NCBI RefSeq assembly: GCF_015644665.1
Contig: NZ_JADOBQ010000001.1
Location: forward strand, 372,001-436,000
Direction of reading: 5' to 3'
Source: Roseobacter sp. MH60115
GTDB taxonomy: Bacteria > Pseudomonadota > Alphaproteobacteria > Rhodobacterales > Rhodobacteraceae
DNA length: 64,000 nucleotides
A program made the position numbers and the translations under genes. Below are positions 17,307 through 26,874 of this stretch, one piece after another. Under the pieces are notes generated by a model. The model saw nothing but the letters and a program-made list of their open reading frames with translations. It was not told the origin of the DNA and did not search any database. Numbering within the stretch: position 1 is the first letter of the stretch; every line of letters starts with the position of its first letter.

Positions 17307-18245
17307 ATGGCTGATGCGAGCTATACAACTCCAGCCGGAGAGTACGACACGCAACTGGGCGATTACTTCGCCCTGTTGAAGCCGCGTGTCATGTCGCTGG
17401 TGGTGTTCACGGCCCTTGTGGGGTTGCTGGCGGCGCCAGTGTCTGTTCATCCGGTGATTACCTTTTCCTCCATCCTGTTTGTGGCGATCGGAGCAGGGGC
17501 CTCTGGCGCGCTGAACATGTGGTGGGACGCGGATATTGACGCCGTCATGCGCCGCACCGCCAAGCGCCCGATCCCCTCGGGCCGGGTGCCAGCGGGCGAG
17601 GCGCTGTCGCTGGGTCTTGCGCTGTCCGGTCTGTCGGTGATGATGTTGGGGCTCTCGGCGAACCTGCTGGCCGCAGGGTTGCTGGCCTTCACCATTTTCT
17701 TCTACGCCGTCATCTATTCCATGTGGCTGAAACGCTCCACGCCGCAGAATATCGTGATTGGCGGCGCGGCCGGGGCCTTCCCGCCGGTGATCGGCTGGGT
17801 GATTGCCACGGGTAGTTTCTCGGTCGAGGCCTGGCTTATGTTCGCGCTGATCTTCATGTGGACGCCGCCGCATTTCTGGGCGCTGGCGCTCTTCATGAAA
17901 TCGGACTACGACGATGCGGATGTGCCGATGCTGACGGTCACCCACGGGCGCCGTGCCACACGGGCGCATGTATTGGGGTATACGCTGCCGTTGGTCGTGC
18001 TGGCGGTTGGCACAGGGTTCACGGCCATTGGCGGGCCGCTCTACCTTGCCGCCGCCATTGTCCTGAATGCGCTGTTCCTCAAGGGGGCGTTCGACATCTG
18101 GCGCCGCGATGAAACGCAGGCCGAAGCCGACGCATACCGAGTGGAAAAGAAGTTCTTCCGCCTGTCGCTGTGGTACCTCTTTGCGCATTTCGGCATGATC
18201 CTGATCGAAGCCATGCTGCGCCCCTTTGGTATGGGAGGCTGGTGA
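17307..18245 (+). CDS. ctaB: Protoheme IX farnesyltransferase (heme O synthase)
   Basis: A 312-residue UbiA-family prenyltransferase that makes heme O from heme B and farnesyl diphosphate, the precursor of heme A for aa3 oxidase. There are about nine membrane helices. The polyprenyl-binding motif is NMWWDADIDAVMRRT followed by RPIPSGR, and the second acidic region is KSDYDDADVPML. It lies 58 bases after ctaC and 3 bases before coxF. Confidence 0.96.
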   Translation: MADASYTTPAGEYDTQLGDYFALLKPRVMSLVVFTALVGLLAAPVSVHPVITFSSILFVAIGAGASGALNMWWDADIDAVMRRTAKRPIPSGRVPAGEALSLGLALSGLSVMMLGLSANLLAAGLLAFTIFFYAVIYSMWLKRSTPQNIVIGGAAGAFPPVIGWVIATGSFSVEAWLMFALIFMWTPPHFWALALFMKSDYDDADVPMLTVTHGRRATRAHVLGYTLPLVVLAVGTGFTAIGGPLYLAAAIVLNALFLKGAFDIWRRDETQAEADAYRVEKKFFRLSLWYLFAHFGMILIEAMLRPFGMGGW

Positions 18246-18248
18246 TCC

Positions 18249-18413
18249 ATGGCCTTCAAGCCTGAGCATGAACTGCACACACGGCGTAAGGGCCGGAACA
18301 TCGGCGTTGGCCTGATGCTGGCCGGTTTCGTCGTGCTGGTGCTGGCTCTAACCTTCACCAAGGTCACCAATGGCGACTTTGAACTGCCCAAGGCAGAGGA
18401 GTTGACCCAGTAA
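18249..18413 (+). CDS. coxF: CoxF-type small membrane protein
   Basis: A 54-residue protein: a charged N-terminus (MAFKPEHELHTRRKGRN), one membrane helix (about 18-37) and an acidic tail ending KAEELTQ. Small proteins of this kind sit between ctaB and ctaG in Rhodobacter and Paracoccus relatives and are linked to oxidase assembly. The TAA shares its final A with the ctaG ATG (18413), so translation is coupled. The sequence is unremarkable; the name rests on position and the basic-helix-acidic layout. Confidence 0.8.
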   Translation: MAFKPEHELHTRRKGRNIGVGLMLAGFVVLVLALTFTKVTNGDFELPKAEELTQ

Positions 18414-18997
18414 TGGCGCTGTCAGGACCTGCAAAAACCGTTGCCCAGACCGTCAGTGTCGTGCTTGTCATGGGCGGGCTCGCCTGGGCCTCCGTCCCGT
18501 TCTACGACTGGTTCTGCCGGGTGACCGGATTTGGCGGTGTGACCGGCGTGTCCGATGTGGCACCGGATGACGTGTTGGACCAGACGATCAAAGTGCGCTT
18601 TGACGGCTCGCTGCACAGCGAAATGGCGTGGACCTTCAAGCCGGTCGAGCGTGAGATGGAAGTGCGCATCGGCGAGACCGGACTGGCCTTCTACGAGGCC
18701 TACAACCCGACGAACCGCCCGATTGCCGGATCCGCCAGCTACAATGTCACCCCCTATCAGGCGGGCGGCTTTTTCAACAAGATCCAGTGTTTCTGTTTCG
18801 AAGAGCAGATCCTGCAGCCCGGCGAACGAGTACAGATGCCGGTCACCTTTTATGTGGACCCGGAAATCGTCGATGATCGTGACGGTAAATATATACATAC
18901 CATCACACTCTCCTATACATTCTACGAAATTGACCTGCCCGAAGGCTATGCTGCCGTGCAGGACATGGAACCAACCTCAGACACAAGTCTGAACTGA
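18413..18997 (+). CDS. ctaG: Cox11/CtaG, copper chaperone for CuB
   Basis: A 194-residue assembly factor that inserts copper into the CuB site of subunit I. An N-terminal membrane helix is followed by [13 protein letters not shown], and the periplasmic immunoglobulin-like domain carries the copper-binding CFCFEEQ motif and the PVTFYVDPE strand. It overlaps coxF by one base and is followed by ctaE after 22 bases. Confidence 0.96.
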   Translation: MALSGPAKTVAQTVSVVLVMGGLAWASVPFYDWFCRVTGFGGVTGVSDVAPDDVLDQTIKVRFDGSLHSEMAWTFKPVEREMEVRIGETGLAFYEAYNPTNRPIAGSASYNVTPYQAGGFFNKIQCFCFEEQILQPGERVQMPVTFYVDPEIVDDRDGKYIHTITLSYTFYEIDLPEGYAAVQDMEPTSDTSLN

Positions 18998-19019
18998 CCA
19001 AGATAAGGCAAGCGACGTC

Positions 19020-19841
19020 ATGGCCCATGAAAAGAACCACGATTACCACATTCTGAACCCCTCGATCTGGCCCCTGCTGGGGGCTGTCGCCGGGTTCTTC
19101 ATGCTCTTTGGCGCCGTGTTGTGGATGAAGGGGATCACACCCTTCCTGTTCTGGGCCGGTTTCGTTGCCGTGCTTTACGTGATGTTCGGCTGGTGGTCCG
19201 AGGTCGTGGCCGAGAGCAAGATCGGCGATCACACTCCTGTGGTGCGGATCGGCCTGCGCTATGGCTTCATTCTTTTCATCATGTCCGAAGTGATGTTCTT
19301 TGCCGCGTGGTTCTGGGCCTTCTTCAAGGACGCCATCTACCCGATGAGCGCCTATGTCGGCACGGAATATGTCCGTCCGGAAATCTACCATGTGGATGCC
19401 TTTCACCTGCCGCTGATCAACACGCTGATCCTGCTGCTGTCCGGCTGCACGGTCACCTGGGCCCACCACGCGCTGGTGCATGGCGGGCCGCGCAAGGACG
19501 TGATCAACGGTCTGGCACTGTCAGTGGTGCTGGGCGTCGCCTTCACTTGCCTGCAGGCCTATGAGTACTCCTATCTGCTCTACAAGGGCTGGGAGTTCGG
19601 CAACGACACGTTCTTCTCGGCCTTCTTCATGGCCACCGGGTTTCACGGGGCGCATGTGATCATCGGGACGATCTTCCTCGCGGTCTGCCTGTTCCGCGCG
19701 ATGAAGGGACATTTCACGCCGGAGAAACACGTGGGCTTCGAGGCCGCTGCCTGGTATTGGCACTTTGTGGACGTGGTCTGGCTGTTCCTCTTCTTTGCCG
19801 TTTATATCTGGGGTGTCGGGCAGATGCCCGGAGCGCATTAA
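19020..19841 (+). CDS. ctaE: Cytochrome c oxidase subunit III
   Basis: A 273-residue subunit III with seven membrane helices. Typical stretches are [38 protein letters not shown]-like [15 protein letters not shown] and the C-terminal [16 protein letters not shown]. It stabilises the oxidase and lines the oxygen path. Length is typical. A terminator follows 23 bases after the stop, which marks the end of the core oxidase transcript. Confidence 0.97.
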   Translation: MAHEKNHDYHILNPSIWPLLGAVAGFFMLFGAVLWMKGITPFLFWAGFVAVLYVMFGWWSEVVAESKIGDHTPVVRIGLRYGFILFIMSEVMFFAAWFWAFFKDAIYPMSAYVGTEYVRPEIYHVDAFHLPLINTLILLLSGCTVTWAHHALVHGGPRKDVINGLALSVVLGVAFTCLQAYEYSYLLYKGWEFGNDTFFSAFFMATGFHGAHVIIGTIFLAVCLFRAMKGHFTPEKHVGFEAAAWYWHFVDVVWLFLFFAVYIWGVGQMPGAH

Positions 19842-19863
19842 GCGGTCTTACATGTCTTGAGAA

Positions 19864-19890
19864 AAAAGCGCGCGGCTCTCGCGCGCTTTT
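19864..19890 (+). terminator. Terminator after ctaE
   Basis: An 11-bp perfect stem (19864-19874 with 19880-19890), AAAAGCGCGCG against CGCGCGCTTTT with a 5-base loop. The 3' arm ends in four T and is followed by CCTTTGG. It stands between ctaE and surf1, so surf1-thrC may depend on read-through or a separate promoter. Confidence 0.75.
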
Positions 19891-19911
19891 CCTTTGGGGT
19901 CCGAAGTACGC

Positions 19912-20592
19912 ATGCGGCGACTGGTATTCTTTCTGATCTTCGGGCTGGGAGGGGCGGCGATCCTCATCGGCCTCGGCACCTGGCAGGTCCAGCGTCTGGC
20001 CTGGAAAGAGGGCATCATCGCCACCATAGATGAGCGCATTGCCGCGGATCCCGTGGCCTTGCCGACCGACCTGGATGTTGACCGGGACGCCTACCTGCCG
20101 GTGCAGGTCACCGGCGTTCTGGGGACGGATTACCTGCGCGTTCTCGTGTCGCAAAAACAGGTGGGCGCGGGCTACCGGATCATTCGTCCGATGATGCGGG
20201 ACGCGGGCCGGATCATGATCGACATGGGGTTTATACCTGTCTCGGCAGCGGATGATCTGAGCGTTGAAGAAGGCCCGCCCGTCACCATCACCGGGAACCT
20301 GCAGTGGCCACAGGAAACCGATGGTTTCACGCCGGAACCCGATCTGGCGGAAAACATCTGGTTTGCCCGCGACGTGCCCGCCATGGCTGCGGCGCTTGGC
20401 ACCGAACCGGTGCTTGTCGTGCGCCGCGATGCGCCGCAATCAGGCGGTCCCGTGACGCCAATGCCCGTAGACACATCGGCCATTCCAAACGATCACTTGC
20501 AATATGCGATCACATGGTTCTCGCTTTCGGCCATCTGGCTGGCGATGACCGCCATTTTCCTGCGCCGTCCGAAGGCGGCCAACAAAAGCTGA
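19912..20592 (+). CDS. SURF1-family oxidase assembly protein
   Basis: A 226-residue SURF1 homologue. It has an N-terminal helix (GLGTWQVQRLAWK motif just after it), a periplasmic domain with GYRIIRPM and IMIDMGFIP, and a C-terminal helix preceded by NDHLQYAITWFSLS. SURF1 proteins help insert heme a into subunit I. I use the ATG at 19912; an in-frame TTG 18 bases upstream has no better ribosome site. thrC begins 5 bases after the stop. Confidence 0.93.
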   Translation: MRRLVFFLIFGLGGAAILIGLGTWQVQRLAWKEGIIATIDERIAADPVALPTDLDVDRDAYLPVQVTGVLGTDYLRVLVSQKQVGAGYRIIRPMMRDAGRIMIDMGFIPVSAADDLSVEEGPPVTITGNLQWPQETDGFTPEPDLAENIWFARDVPAMAAALGTEPVLVVRRDAPQSGGPVTPMPVDTSAIPNDHLQYAITWFSLSAIWLAMTAIFLRRPKAANKS

Positions 20593-20596
20593 GACT

Positions 20597-21985
20597 ATGC
20601 GCTATATTTCGACCCGCGGCACCGCGCCGGTTCTGAATTTCGAAGAGGCGATGCTGACCGGGCTGGCCCGTGACGGCGGGCTTTATGTGCCCGAGACAAT
20701 CCCGCAGATGACCGGGGCCGAGATCGCGCGGCTGGAGGGCTTGAGCTATGAGGCGATTGCCTACCGGGTGATGCGGCCTTTCGTGGGTGATGTCTTCACG
20801 GACGACGAGTTCGAGGGGATCATCGACCGGGCCTATGCAGGCTTTGGTCATGCGGCGCGGGCTCCATTGGTGCAGCTTGATCAGGGGCATTTCCTGCTGG
20901 AGCTGTTCCACGGGCCGACGCTGGCCTTCAAGGACTTCGCCATGCAGCTGATTGGGCAGATGTTCCAGACCGCACTGGGCCGCAAGGGGGAGCGGGTGAC
21001 CATCGTGGGCGCCACCTCCGGCGATACCGGCTCGGCGGCCATTGAGGCGTTCCGGGGTCTCGACAACGTGGATGTCTTCATCCTCTACCCGCATGGGCGC
21101 ATCTCCGAGGTGCAGCGGCGGCAGATGACCACGCCAACGGAATCGAACGTGCATGCGCTGGCGATGGACGGTGATTTCGACGACTGCCAGGCACGGCTGA
21201 AGGACATGTTCAACGATTTCGCCTTCCGCGATGAGGTCAAACTGGCGGGTGTGAATTCGATCAACTGGGGCCGGGTGCTGGCGCAGGTTGTGTACTACTT
21301 CTCCTCTGCTGTTTCGGTCGGCGCGCCGCACCGCCCGGTCAGCTTCACCGTGCCCACGGGCAATTTCGGCGACATCTTCGCGGGCTACATCGCCAAGCGC
21401 ATGGGGCTGCCCATCGACAAGCTGGTGGTCGCGACCAACCAGAACGACATTCTCGACCGCTGCCTCAAGGGGCAGGGGTACCACAAGGGTGAAACCGTGC
21501 CCTCGATCAGCCCGTCGATGGATATTCAGGTCTCCTCCAACTTCGAGCGCGCGCTGTTCGATGCCTATGACCGTGAGGGTCCAGCCATTGTGCAGCTGAT
21601 GGAAGAGCTGAAGGCGGGCGGTTTCGAGGTCAGCCAGGGCGCGATGCAGGTGCTGCAATCGCACTACCTCTCGGGCCGCGCCTCCGAGGACGAGACATCG
21701 GCCACAATCGCATCCGTGCTGCAGGCAACCGGCGAGCTGCTCTGCCCGCATTCTGCCGTGGGTGTGAAGGTAGCGGAGGAGCAGCGCGTGACCGGGACGC
21801 CGATGATCACGCTGGCCACGGCGCATCCGGCGAAGTTTCCCGATGCGGTCGAAGAGGCATCGACGCAACGGCCCCCCTTGCCCCCGCGTATGGCAGACCT
21901 GTATGAACGCGCGGAACGGGTGAGCCGGGTGCCGAACGATCTGGCCGCGCTCACCGCGCACATCAAAGGGCACAGAGCTGCGTGA
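20597..21985 (+). CDS. thrC: Threonine synthase
   Basis: A 462-residue PLP enzyme converting O-phosphohomoserine to threonine. The PLP lysine lies in HGPTLAFKDFAMQ. Also visible are VGATSGDTGSAAIEA, the phosphate-binding loop VPTGNFGDIFAGY and the class-typical N-terminus MRYISTRG. Length fits the long form found in proteobacteria. It overlaps the following M16 peptidase by four bases (GTGA). Confidence 0.97.
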   Translation: MRYISTRGTAPVLNFEEAMLTGLARDGGLYVPETIPQMTGAEIARLEGLSYEAIAYRVMRPFVGDVFTDDEFEGIIDRAYAGFGHAARAPLVQLDQGHFLLELFHGPTLAFKDFAMQLIGQMFQTALGRKGERVTIVGATSGDTGSAAIEAFRGLDNVDVFILYPHGRISEVQRRQMTTPTESNVHALAMDGDFDDCQARLKDMFNDFAFRDEVKLAGVNSINWGRVLAQVVYYFSSAVSVGAPHRPVSFTVPTGNFGDIFAGYIAKRMGLPIDKLVVATNQNDILDRCLKGQGYHKGETVPSISPSMDIQVSSNFERALFDAYDREGPAIVQLMEELKAGGFEVSQGAMQVLQSHYLSGRASEDETSATIASVLQATGELLCPHSAVGVKVAEEQRVTGTPMITLATAHPAKFPDAVEEASTQRPPLPPRMADLYERAERVSRVPNDLAALTAHIKGHRAA

Positions 21986-23244
21986 CACTGAACCAACACC
22001 GCCTGCCAAACGGCTTCCGCATCGTAACCGAAGAAATGCCCGGCCTCGCCTCGGCCTCCATTGGCGTCTGGGTGACCGCAGGTGCGCGGCATGAAACGCC
22101 CGCCCAGAACGGCATTGCGCATTTTCTGGAGCATATGGCGTTCAAGGGCACCAAGCGGCGCACGGCGCTGCAGATCGCCGAGAGCATCGAAGACGTGGGC
22201 GGGTATATCAACGCCTATACCAGCCGCGAGGTCACGGCCTATTACGCGCGGGTGCTGCAGAATGACGTGCCGCTGGCGCTCGACGTGATCGCCGATATCC
22301 TGCTGAACCCGACGCTGGAAGAGGCAGAGATCGAGGTGGAGCGCGGCGTGATCCTGCAGGAGATCGGGCAGGCGCTGGATACGCCTGACGATGTGATCTT
22401 CGACTGGCTGCAGGAGCAGGCCTATCCGGATCATCCGATGGGCCGCACCATCCTCGGCCCGGCAGAGCGGGTCGCCAATTTCACCCGCGCGGACCTTCAG
22501 GGGTTCATCAAGCAGCACTATGGACCAGAGCAGATGATCCTCTCTGCAGCGGGTGCGGTGGATCATGAAGCCATCGTGAAGCTGGCCGAAGAGCTTTTTG
22601 GCGGCATGGAGGCGCGGCCCGTCTTTGACGCGGACGCAGCACGGTTCTTGGGCGGCGAGCGGCGCCAGCCGAAGGCGCTGGAGCAGGCGCATTTTGCGCT
22701 GGCCTTCGAGAGCCCCGGCTACCGGGATGACAGCATCTATACGGCGCAGATCTACGCCTCCGCCCTGGGCGGCGGCATGTCGAGCCGCCTGTTTCAGGAA
22801 ATTCGCGAAAATCGCGGGCTGTGTTATTCGATCTTTGCGCAGGCGGGGGCCTATGCCGATACCGGCATGACCACGATCTATGCGGGCACCAGCGCGGCGC
22901 AGCTGCCGCAGCTGGCCGAGATCACCATTGATGAGATGAAACGCGCGGCCTCTGACATGTCCCCGGCCGAAGTCGCACGGGCGCGGGCACAGATGAAAGC
23001 GGGGCTGCTGATGGGCTTGGAGAGCCCGTCGAACCGGGCAGAGCGGCTGGCGCGGCTGGTGCAGATCTGGGACCGCGTGCCGCCGCTGGAAGAGACCGTG
23101 GCGATGATCGACGCGGTGACCACGGGCGATGTGCGCGAGTTTGCGCAAGACATGGCTTCTGCGGCCCCGGCGGCGCTGGCGCTTTACGGACCGGTTGAAG
23201 ATGCCCCGAGCCTCGCGGCCTTGCAGGAGCGTCGGGCGGCGTGA
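21982..23244 (+). CDS. M16 zinc peptidase (mitochondrial processing peptidase-like)
   Basis: A 420-residue two-lobed M16B peptidase. The inverted zinc motif HFLEH (residues 47-51) is present, with the third ligand glutamate in the EIEVERGVILQEIG segment. The C-terminal lobe carries GGGMSSRLFQEIRENRGLCYS. Such proteins, often placed next to thrC in alphaproteobacteria, are close relatives of the mitochondrial processing peptidase beta subunit. It starts with GTG inside the thrC stop. Confidence 0.95.
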   Translation: MTLNQHRLPNGFRIVTEEMPGLASASIGVWVTAGARHETPAQNGIAHFLEHMAFKGTKRRTALQIAESIEDVGGYINAYTSREVTAYYARVLQNDVPLALDVIADILLNPTLEEAEIEVERGVILQEIGQALDTPDDVIFDWLQEQAYPDHPMGRTILGPAERVANFTRADLQGFIKQHYGPEQMILSAAGAVDHEAIVKLAEELFGGMEARPVFDADAARFLGGERRQPKALEQAHFALAFESPGYRDDSIYTAQIYASALGGGMSSRLFQEIRENRGLCYSIFAQAGAYADTGMTTIYAGTSAAQLPQLAEITIDEMKRAASDMSPAEVARARAQMKAGLLMGLESPSNRAERLARLVQIWDRVPPLEETVAMIDAVTTGDVREFAQDMASAAPAALALYGPVEDAPSLAALQERRAA

Positions 23245-23828
23245 TGCTGCGCGGGTTTCGGAAACTCCGCATTGAAACGGAACGGATGACCCTGCGCCCG
23301 CCGATCCATTCGGATTTCCGGGCCTGGACCGCGCTGCGGGCGCAGAGCAAGGACTACCTGACCTCTTGGGAGCCCAGCTGGGCCAAGGACCATCTGACGC
23401 GCAAGGCCTTTACCAACCGGGTCTACTGGGCACAACGGTCGGTGTCGGGGGGCACGGCATTGCCGCTTTTCCTGATCCGGCGGCAGGATGATGCGCTGCT
23501 GGGGGCCATCACGCTCGATAATATTCGGCGCGGTCCCGCACAGGCGGGCACCCTGGGCTATTGGACAGGGGAGCCCTTTGCGCGGCAGGGGTATATGCGC
23601 GAGGCGATCACCGCATTGGTGCACCATGCCTTTACGCAGTTGGATCTCAGCCGGATCGAGGCGGCCTGCCTGCCGGAGAACGCCGCCTCGCGCGGATTGT
23701 TGGAAACCTCGGGGTTCAAATACGAAGGTGTGGCGCAGAGCTATCTGCAGATTGACGGGCGCTGGCGCACCCATGTGCTCTATGCCGCCCTGCGCAGCGA
23801 CCGGCGCGGCAAGACGCAAGCGGGGTAG
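23244..23828 (+). CDS. RimJ/RimL-type GNAT N-acetyltransferase
   Basis: A 194-residue acetyltransferase like those that modify the N-termini of ribosomal proteins. It shows LRIETERMTLRPP at the N-terminus, GYWTGEPFARQGYMREAI (acetyl-CoA loop) and AACLPENAASRGLLETSGF. The ATG at 23244 overlaps the preceding stop, so it is the last gene of the thrC-M16-GNAT unit. A hairpin follows 12 bases after the stop. Confidence 0.9.
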   Translation: MLRGFRKLRIETERMTLRPPIHSDFRAWTALRAQSKDYLTSWEPSWAKDHLTRKAFTNRVYWAQRSVSGGTALPLFLIRRQDDALLGAITLDNIRRGPAQAGTLGYWTGEPFARQGYMREAITALVHHAFTQLDLSRIEAACLPENAASRGLLETSGFKYEGVAQSYLQIDGRWRTHVLYAALRSDRRGKTQAG

Positions 23829-23839
23829 GATTCCCATTT

Positions 23840-23895
23840 GCGGCTTTTTGAAAAAGCCGCGTGCCTCCGGCGGGGATATTTTTGGCCAGAAGAAG
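23840..23895 (+). repeat. Hairpin plus CCTCCGGCGGGGATATTTTTGG element (terminator-like)
   Basis: A self-complementary stretch GCGGCTTTTT/AAAAAGCCGC (23840-23860) is followed by CCTCCGGCGGGGATATTTTT and then GGCCAGAAGAAG. The second part folds as CCTCCG/CGGGG before an AT-rich tract, so it can end transcription of the acetyltransferase gene. From memory, close copies of this element are common between genes in Roseobacter genomes. A shorter relative (CATCCTCGGGCATATTTG) lies at about 35819. Confidence 0.5.
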
Positions 23896-24002
23896 GTGTT
23901 GGGGCGCAATTTTGGGCGAACGGCCTGTCGTATCGGCGGCGCGCCTGAAAACCCTTCGGTGAATCGGCAGATCGCGATAGGCTATCTGTGTGGGAGGTGG
24001 TC

Positions 24003-24815
24003 ATGCTCATTCGGCTTTTTGCAGTTTTTGTTTTTTTGGCGCAGGTGGCGGTGGCGCAGGAGCGTACGCCGAGCCATTGCGTCGCCTTGGCCGAAGCGCC
24101 GGGTCTGGAGTATGTGGTGCCCGCGAGCCTGGGTGCGGTGGCCGAAGAGACGGTGCGCATTCATTATATTGCCCACGCAAGTTTTCTGATCCGCAGCCAT
24201 GGCGGGCTGAACATGGTGACGGATTTCACCGGGTTTACCGGATCGGCCCCGATGATCCCGGATGTGGTGACGATGAACCATGCCCATGACACCCATTGGA
24301 CCGCGCACCCGGATCCGGCGATCCCGCATGTGTTGCCGGGGTGGGGGCCGTTCGGAGAGGGGATCGAGCATCATCTTGATCTGGGTGAGGTGCTGATCCG
24401 CAATGTCTCCACCGATATCCGGTCGCAGTTTTCCGGGGTCGAGGAGAAGGGCAATTCGATCTTCGTCTTTGAACTGGCCGGCTTATGTGTTGGGCATCTG
24501 GGGCATCTGCATCACGAACCGGATGCGGCGCAATATGCGGCCCTCGGGCGGCTGGATGTGGTGATGGCGCCGGTGGACGGTGGGTATACGCTGGATCTGC
24601 CCACGATGATCCGGGTGCTGAAGCGGCTGAAGTCTTCTGTGGTGATCCCGATGCATTGGTTTTCGCTGTATGCGCTGGACGAATTCCTGACCGGCATGTC
24701 GGATGAATTTGCGGTGGTGGAGGTTGGTGGCCCCGCGCTTGACATCTCGCTGGACCGGTTGCCGGGGCGGCCCACGGTGATGGTTTTACGTCCGGCCCTT
24801 CTCAGCACACCCTGA
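24003..24815 (+). CDS. Secreted MBL-fold hydrolase (UlaG-like)
   Basis: A 270-residue exported protein: signal peptide (to VAVAQ), then a metallo-beta-lactamase fold with IHYIAHASFLIRSHGG, the metal-site variant NHAHDTHW, GHLGHLHHEP and VVIPMHWFS. The canonical HxHxDH is here HxHDTH, so the acidic ligand is shifted by one place. The ATG at 24003 is preceded by GGAGG. The substrate is unknown; relatives act on phosphate esters or lactones. Confidence 0.85.
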   Translation: MLIRLFAVFVFLAQVAVAQERTPSHCVALAEAPGLEYVVPASLGAVAEETVRIHYIAHASFLIRSHGGLNMVTDFTGFTGSAPMIPDVVTMNHAHDTHWTAHPDPAIPHVLPGWGPFGEGIEHHLDLGEVLIRNVSTDIRSQFSGVEEKGNSIFVFELAGLCVGHLGHLHHEPDAAQYAALGRLDVVMAPVDGGYTLDLPTMIRVLKRLKSSVVIPMHWFSLYALDEFLTGMSDEFAVVEVGGPALDISLDRLPGRPTVMVLRPALLSTP

Positions 24816-24855
24816 GCCCCCTTGCATCGCGATCTTGCGCGGGGGATCAAGGGGC

Positions 24856-26271
24856 ATGGATTTGAACTCTGCCGATTCCGCCTTCGAGACACGCCTGCGC
24901 CAGCAGTTGCCGGACGGAGTGATCAAAACAACCGAGCCGCGGCATCTGGAGGAGCCAAGGGGTCGCTACCATGGGCGCGAAACGCTTGTTGCCCTGCCGC
25001 GCTCAACCCAAGAGGTGGCGGCGATTGTGCGGTTGGCTGCCGATGCGCGTGTGGGCATTGTGGCCTATGCGGGGGGCACCGGGCTTGTGGGCGGGCAGAT
25101 ATCGCCGGACGGGCCGTTGCCGCTTATTCTGTCCTTGGAGCGGATGACGGAAATTCGCGCGGTTTATCCGGAGGAAAACGTGCTGATCTGCGATGCCGGT
25201 GCGGTGCTGGCCGATGTGCAGGCTGCGGCGGAAGAGGCGGGGCGGCTGTTTCCGCTGTCGCTTGCTTCCGAAGGATCGGCGCGGATCGGCGGAAACCTTG
25301 CGACCAATGCCGGGGGCACCGCGGTGCTGCGCTATGGGAATGCCCGCGATCTCTGTCTGGGGTTGGAAGCGGTGCTGCCCGACGGGCAAATCTGGCACGG
25401 GTTGAAGCGGTTGCGCAAGGACAACACCGGCTACGATCTGCGCAACCTGTTGATCGGGTCGGAAGGCACGCTGGGTGTGATTACGGCGGCAGCGTTGAAG
25501 CTGAGCCCACGCCCGGCGGCTATGGGAACGGCCATCTTTGTCGTGCCGTCACCGGCGGCGGCTTTGTCCCTTCTGGCACTGGCCCGATCGCAATTGGGCG
25601 AATTGGTGAGTGGCTTTGAATTGATCAACGGTCAGGGCCTGGCGTTTCTGGCGGAAACCCTGCCCGAGGTGCGCCAGCCTTTTGCTGCGCGGCCCGAGTG
25701 GTCGGTACTGATTGAGGTGGGGGTGGTCGCCGGTCTGGACCCTCAGGCGGCGTTGGCGGATCTGTTCGAGGTGGCCGCGTCAGAGGGGGTGGCTCTGGAC
25801 GGGGTGATTGCGCAGAGCGCGCAGCAGTCGGACGCGTTCTGGTCCGTACGCGAACACATCCCGGAGGCCAACAAGCGCGTAGGGGCGATCATATCCAGCG
25901 ATGTGTCGGTCCCCCTCGGCGCCATTCCGGAATTCATTGCCGAAGGCAGGGAGGTGATCGGAGGGGTAGGCACCTTCCGCATCAACTGCTTTGGCCACGT
26001 GGGAGACGGCAACCTGCACTACAACATCTTTCCCCTGCCGGGGCAGAAGGCGTCGGATCATGCCAATCAGCGCGCCGAATTGCAGCGGGTCGTGCACGAT
26101 CTTGCGCATCGGCTTGGCGGGTCGGTCAGCGCCGAGCATGGCATTGGGCGACTGAAAGTGGAGGATCTGGAGCGTTATGGCGACCCGGCCAAACTCTCTG
26201 CGATGCGGGCGATCAAGGCCGCGCTCGATCCTTTGGGCATCATGAACCCCGGCGCGGTCCTCAAGAAGTGA
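24856..26271 (+). CDS. FAD-binding oxidoreductase (D-2-hydroxyacid dehydrogenase / GlcD type)
   Basis: A 471-residue flavoprotein with an FAD_binding_4 domain (AYAGGTGLVGGQ, GGNLATNAGGTAVLRYGN, GSEGTLGVIT) and the FAD-oxidase C-terminal domain with NCFGHVGDGNLHYN and the signature SAEHGIGRLK. These enzymes oxidise D-lactate, glycolate or D-2-hydroxyglutarate. The single-subunit layout without a GlcE/F partner favours D-2-hydroxyglutarate or D-lactate, but the substrate is not fixed by what I can see. Confidence 0.93.
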   Translation: MDLNSADSAFETRLRQQLPDGVIKTTEPRHLEEPRGRYHGRETLVALPRSTQEVAAIVRLAADARVGIVAYAGGTGLVGGQISPDGPLPLILSLERMTEIRAVYPEENVLICDAGAVLADVQAAAEEAGRLFPLSLASEGSARIGGNLATNAGGTAVLRYGNARDLCLGLEAVLPDGQIWHGLKRLRKDNTGYDLRNLLIGSEGTLGVITAAALKLSPRPAAMGTAIFVVPSPAAALSLLALARSQLGELVSGFELINGQGLAFLAETLPEVRQPFAARPEWSVLIEVGVVAGLDPQAALADLFEVAASEGVALDGVIAQSAQQSDAFWSVREHIPEANKRVGAIISSDVSVPLGAIPEFIAEGREVIGGVGTFRINCFGHVGDGNLHYNIFPLPGQKASDHANQRAELQRVVHDLAHRLGGSVSAEHGIGRLKVEDLERYGDPAKLSAMRAIKAALDPLGIMNPGAVLKK

Positions 26272-26332
26272 GGCGCTGCCGCGCCGCACGATGTTTTTCA
26301 AATTCTTCCAGGATTTGGTTTTTGGCGCGGGC

Positions 26333-26863
26333 TTAGAGGCCGTCGAACGCACAGAGGGCATGGACATCCATGCCCATGGCTTCAAGCTTCTTGCGCCCCC
26401 CGAGTTCCGGCAGGTCGATGATGAAGGCGCAGGAGACGATTTCGCCACCCAACCGCTCCAGCAGCTTGATCCCGGCCTCTGCGGTGCCGCCGGTCGCCAG
26501 CAGGTCATCGACTACGAGCACTTTCTCCCCTGCCGTGATCGCGTCGTCGTGGATTTCGACAATCGCCTCGCCGTATTCCAGTTTGTAATCCTGACTGATC
26601 GTGGTGCCGGGCAGTTTGCCCTTTTTGCGGATCGGCACGAAGCCGACCGACAGCTGGTGCGCGATGGCCCCGCCGAGGATGAAACCGCGCGCTTCCAAGC
26701 CGACGACCTTGTCGATCTCAAGCCCCGCGTAGGGGTGCAGCATCTGGTCGATGGCCATGCGAAAGCCGCGCGGGTCGGCAAAGAGCGTGGTGACGTCACG
26801 AAACATGATCCCTTCGTGCGGGAAGTCGACGATGGTGCGAATGTAGTCCTGTACCGTTTTCAT
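26333..26863 (-). CDS. apt: Adenine phosphoribosyltransferase
   Basis: A 176-residue type I PRTase that salvages adenine with PRPP to AMP. It has [17 protein letters not shown] at the N-terminus, the [17 protein letters not shown] hood region and the PRPP loop [14 protein letters not shown]. The start MKTVQDYIR at 26863 is chosen; longer in-frame versions run into the LysE gene. It lies 11 bases after the LysE-type gene. The nearby mtnP makes adenine, so the two enzymes can form one salvage route. Confidence 0.96.
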   Translation of the reverse strand: MKTVQDYIRTIVDFPHEGIMFRDVTTLFADPRGFRMAIDQMLHPYAGLEIDKVVGLEARGFILGGAIAHQLSVGFVPIRKKGKLPGTTISQDYKLEYGEAIVEIHDDAITAGEKVLVVDDLLATGGTAEAGIKLLERLGGEIVSCAFIIDLPELGGRKKLEAMGMDVHALCAFDGL

Positions 26864-26874
26864 GGTGCTCTTCC

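Noticed and set aside
20510-23148. Long minus-strand frames opposite thrC and the M16 peptidase
   Set aside because: Composition (rich in His, Arg, Gly, Gln) is typical of antisense shadows; the plus-strand genes carry complete family motifs.
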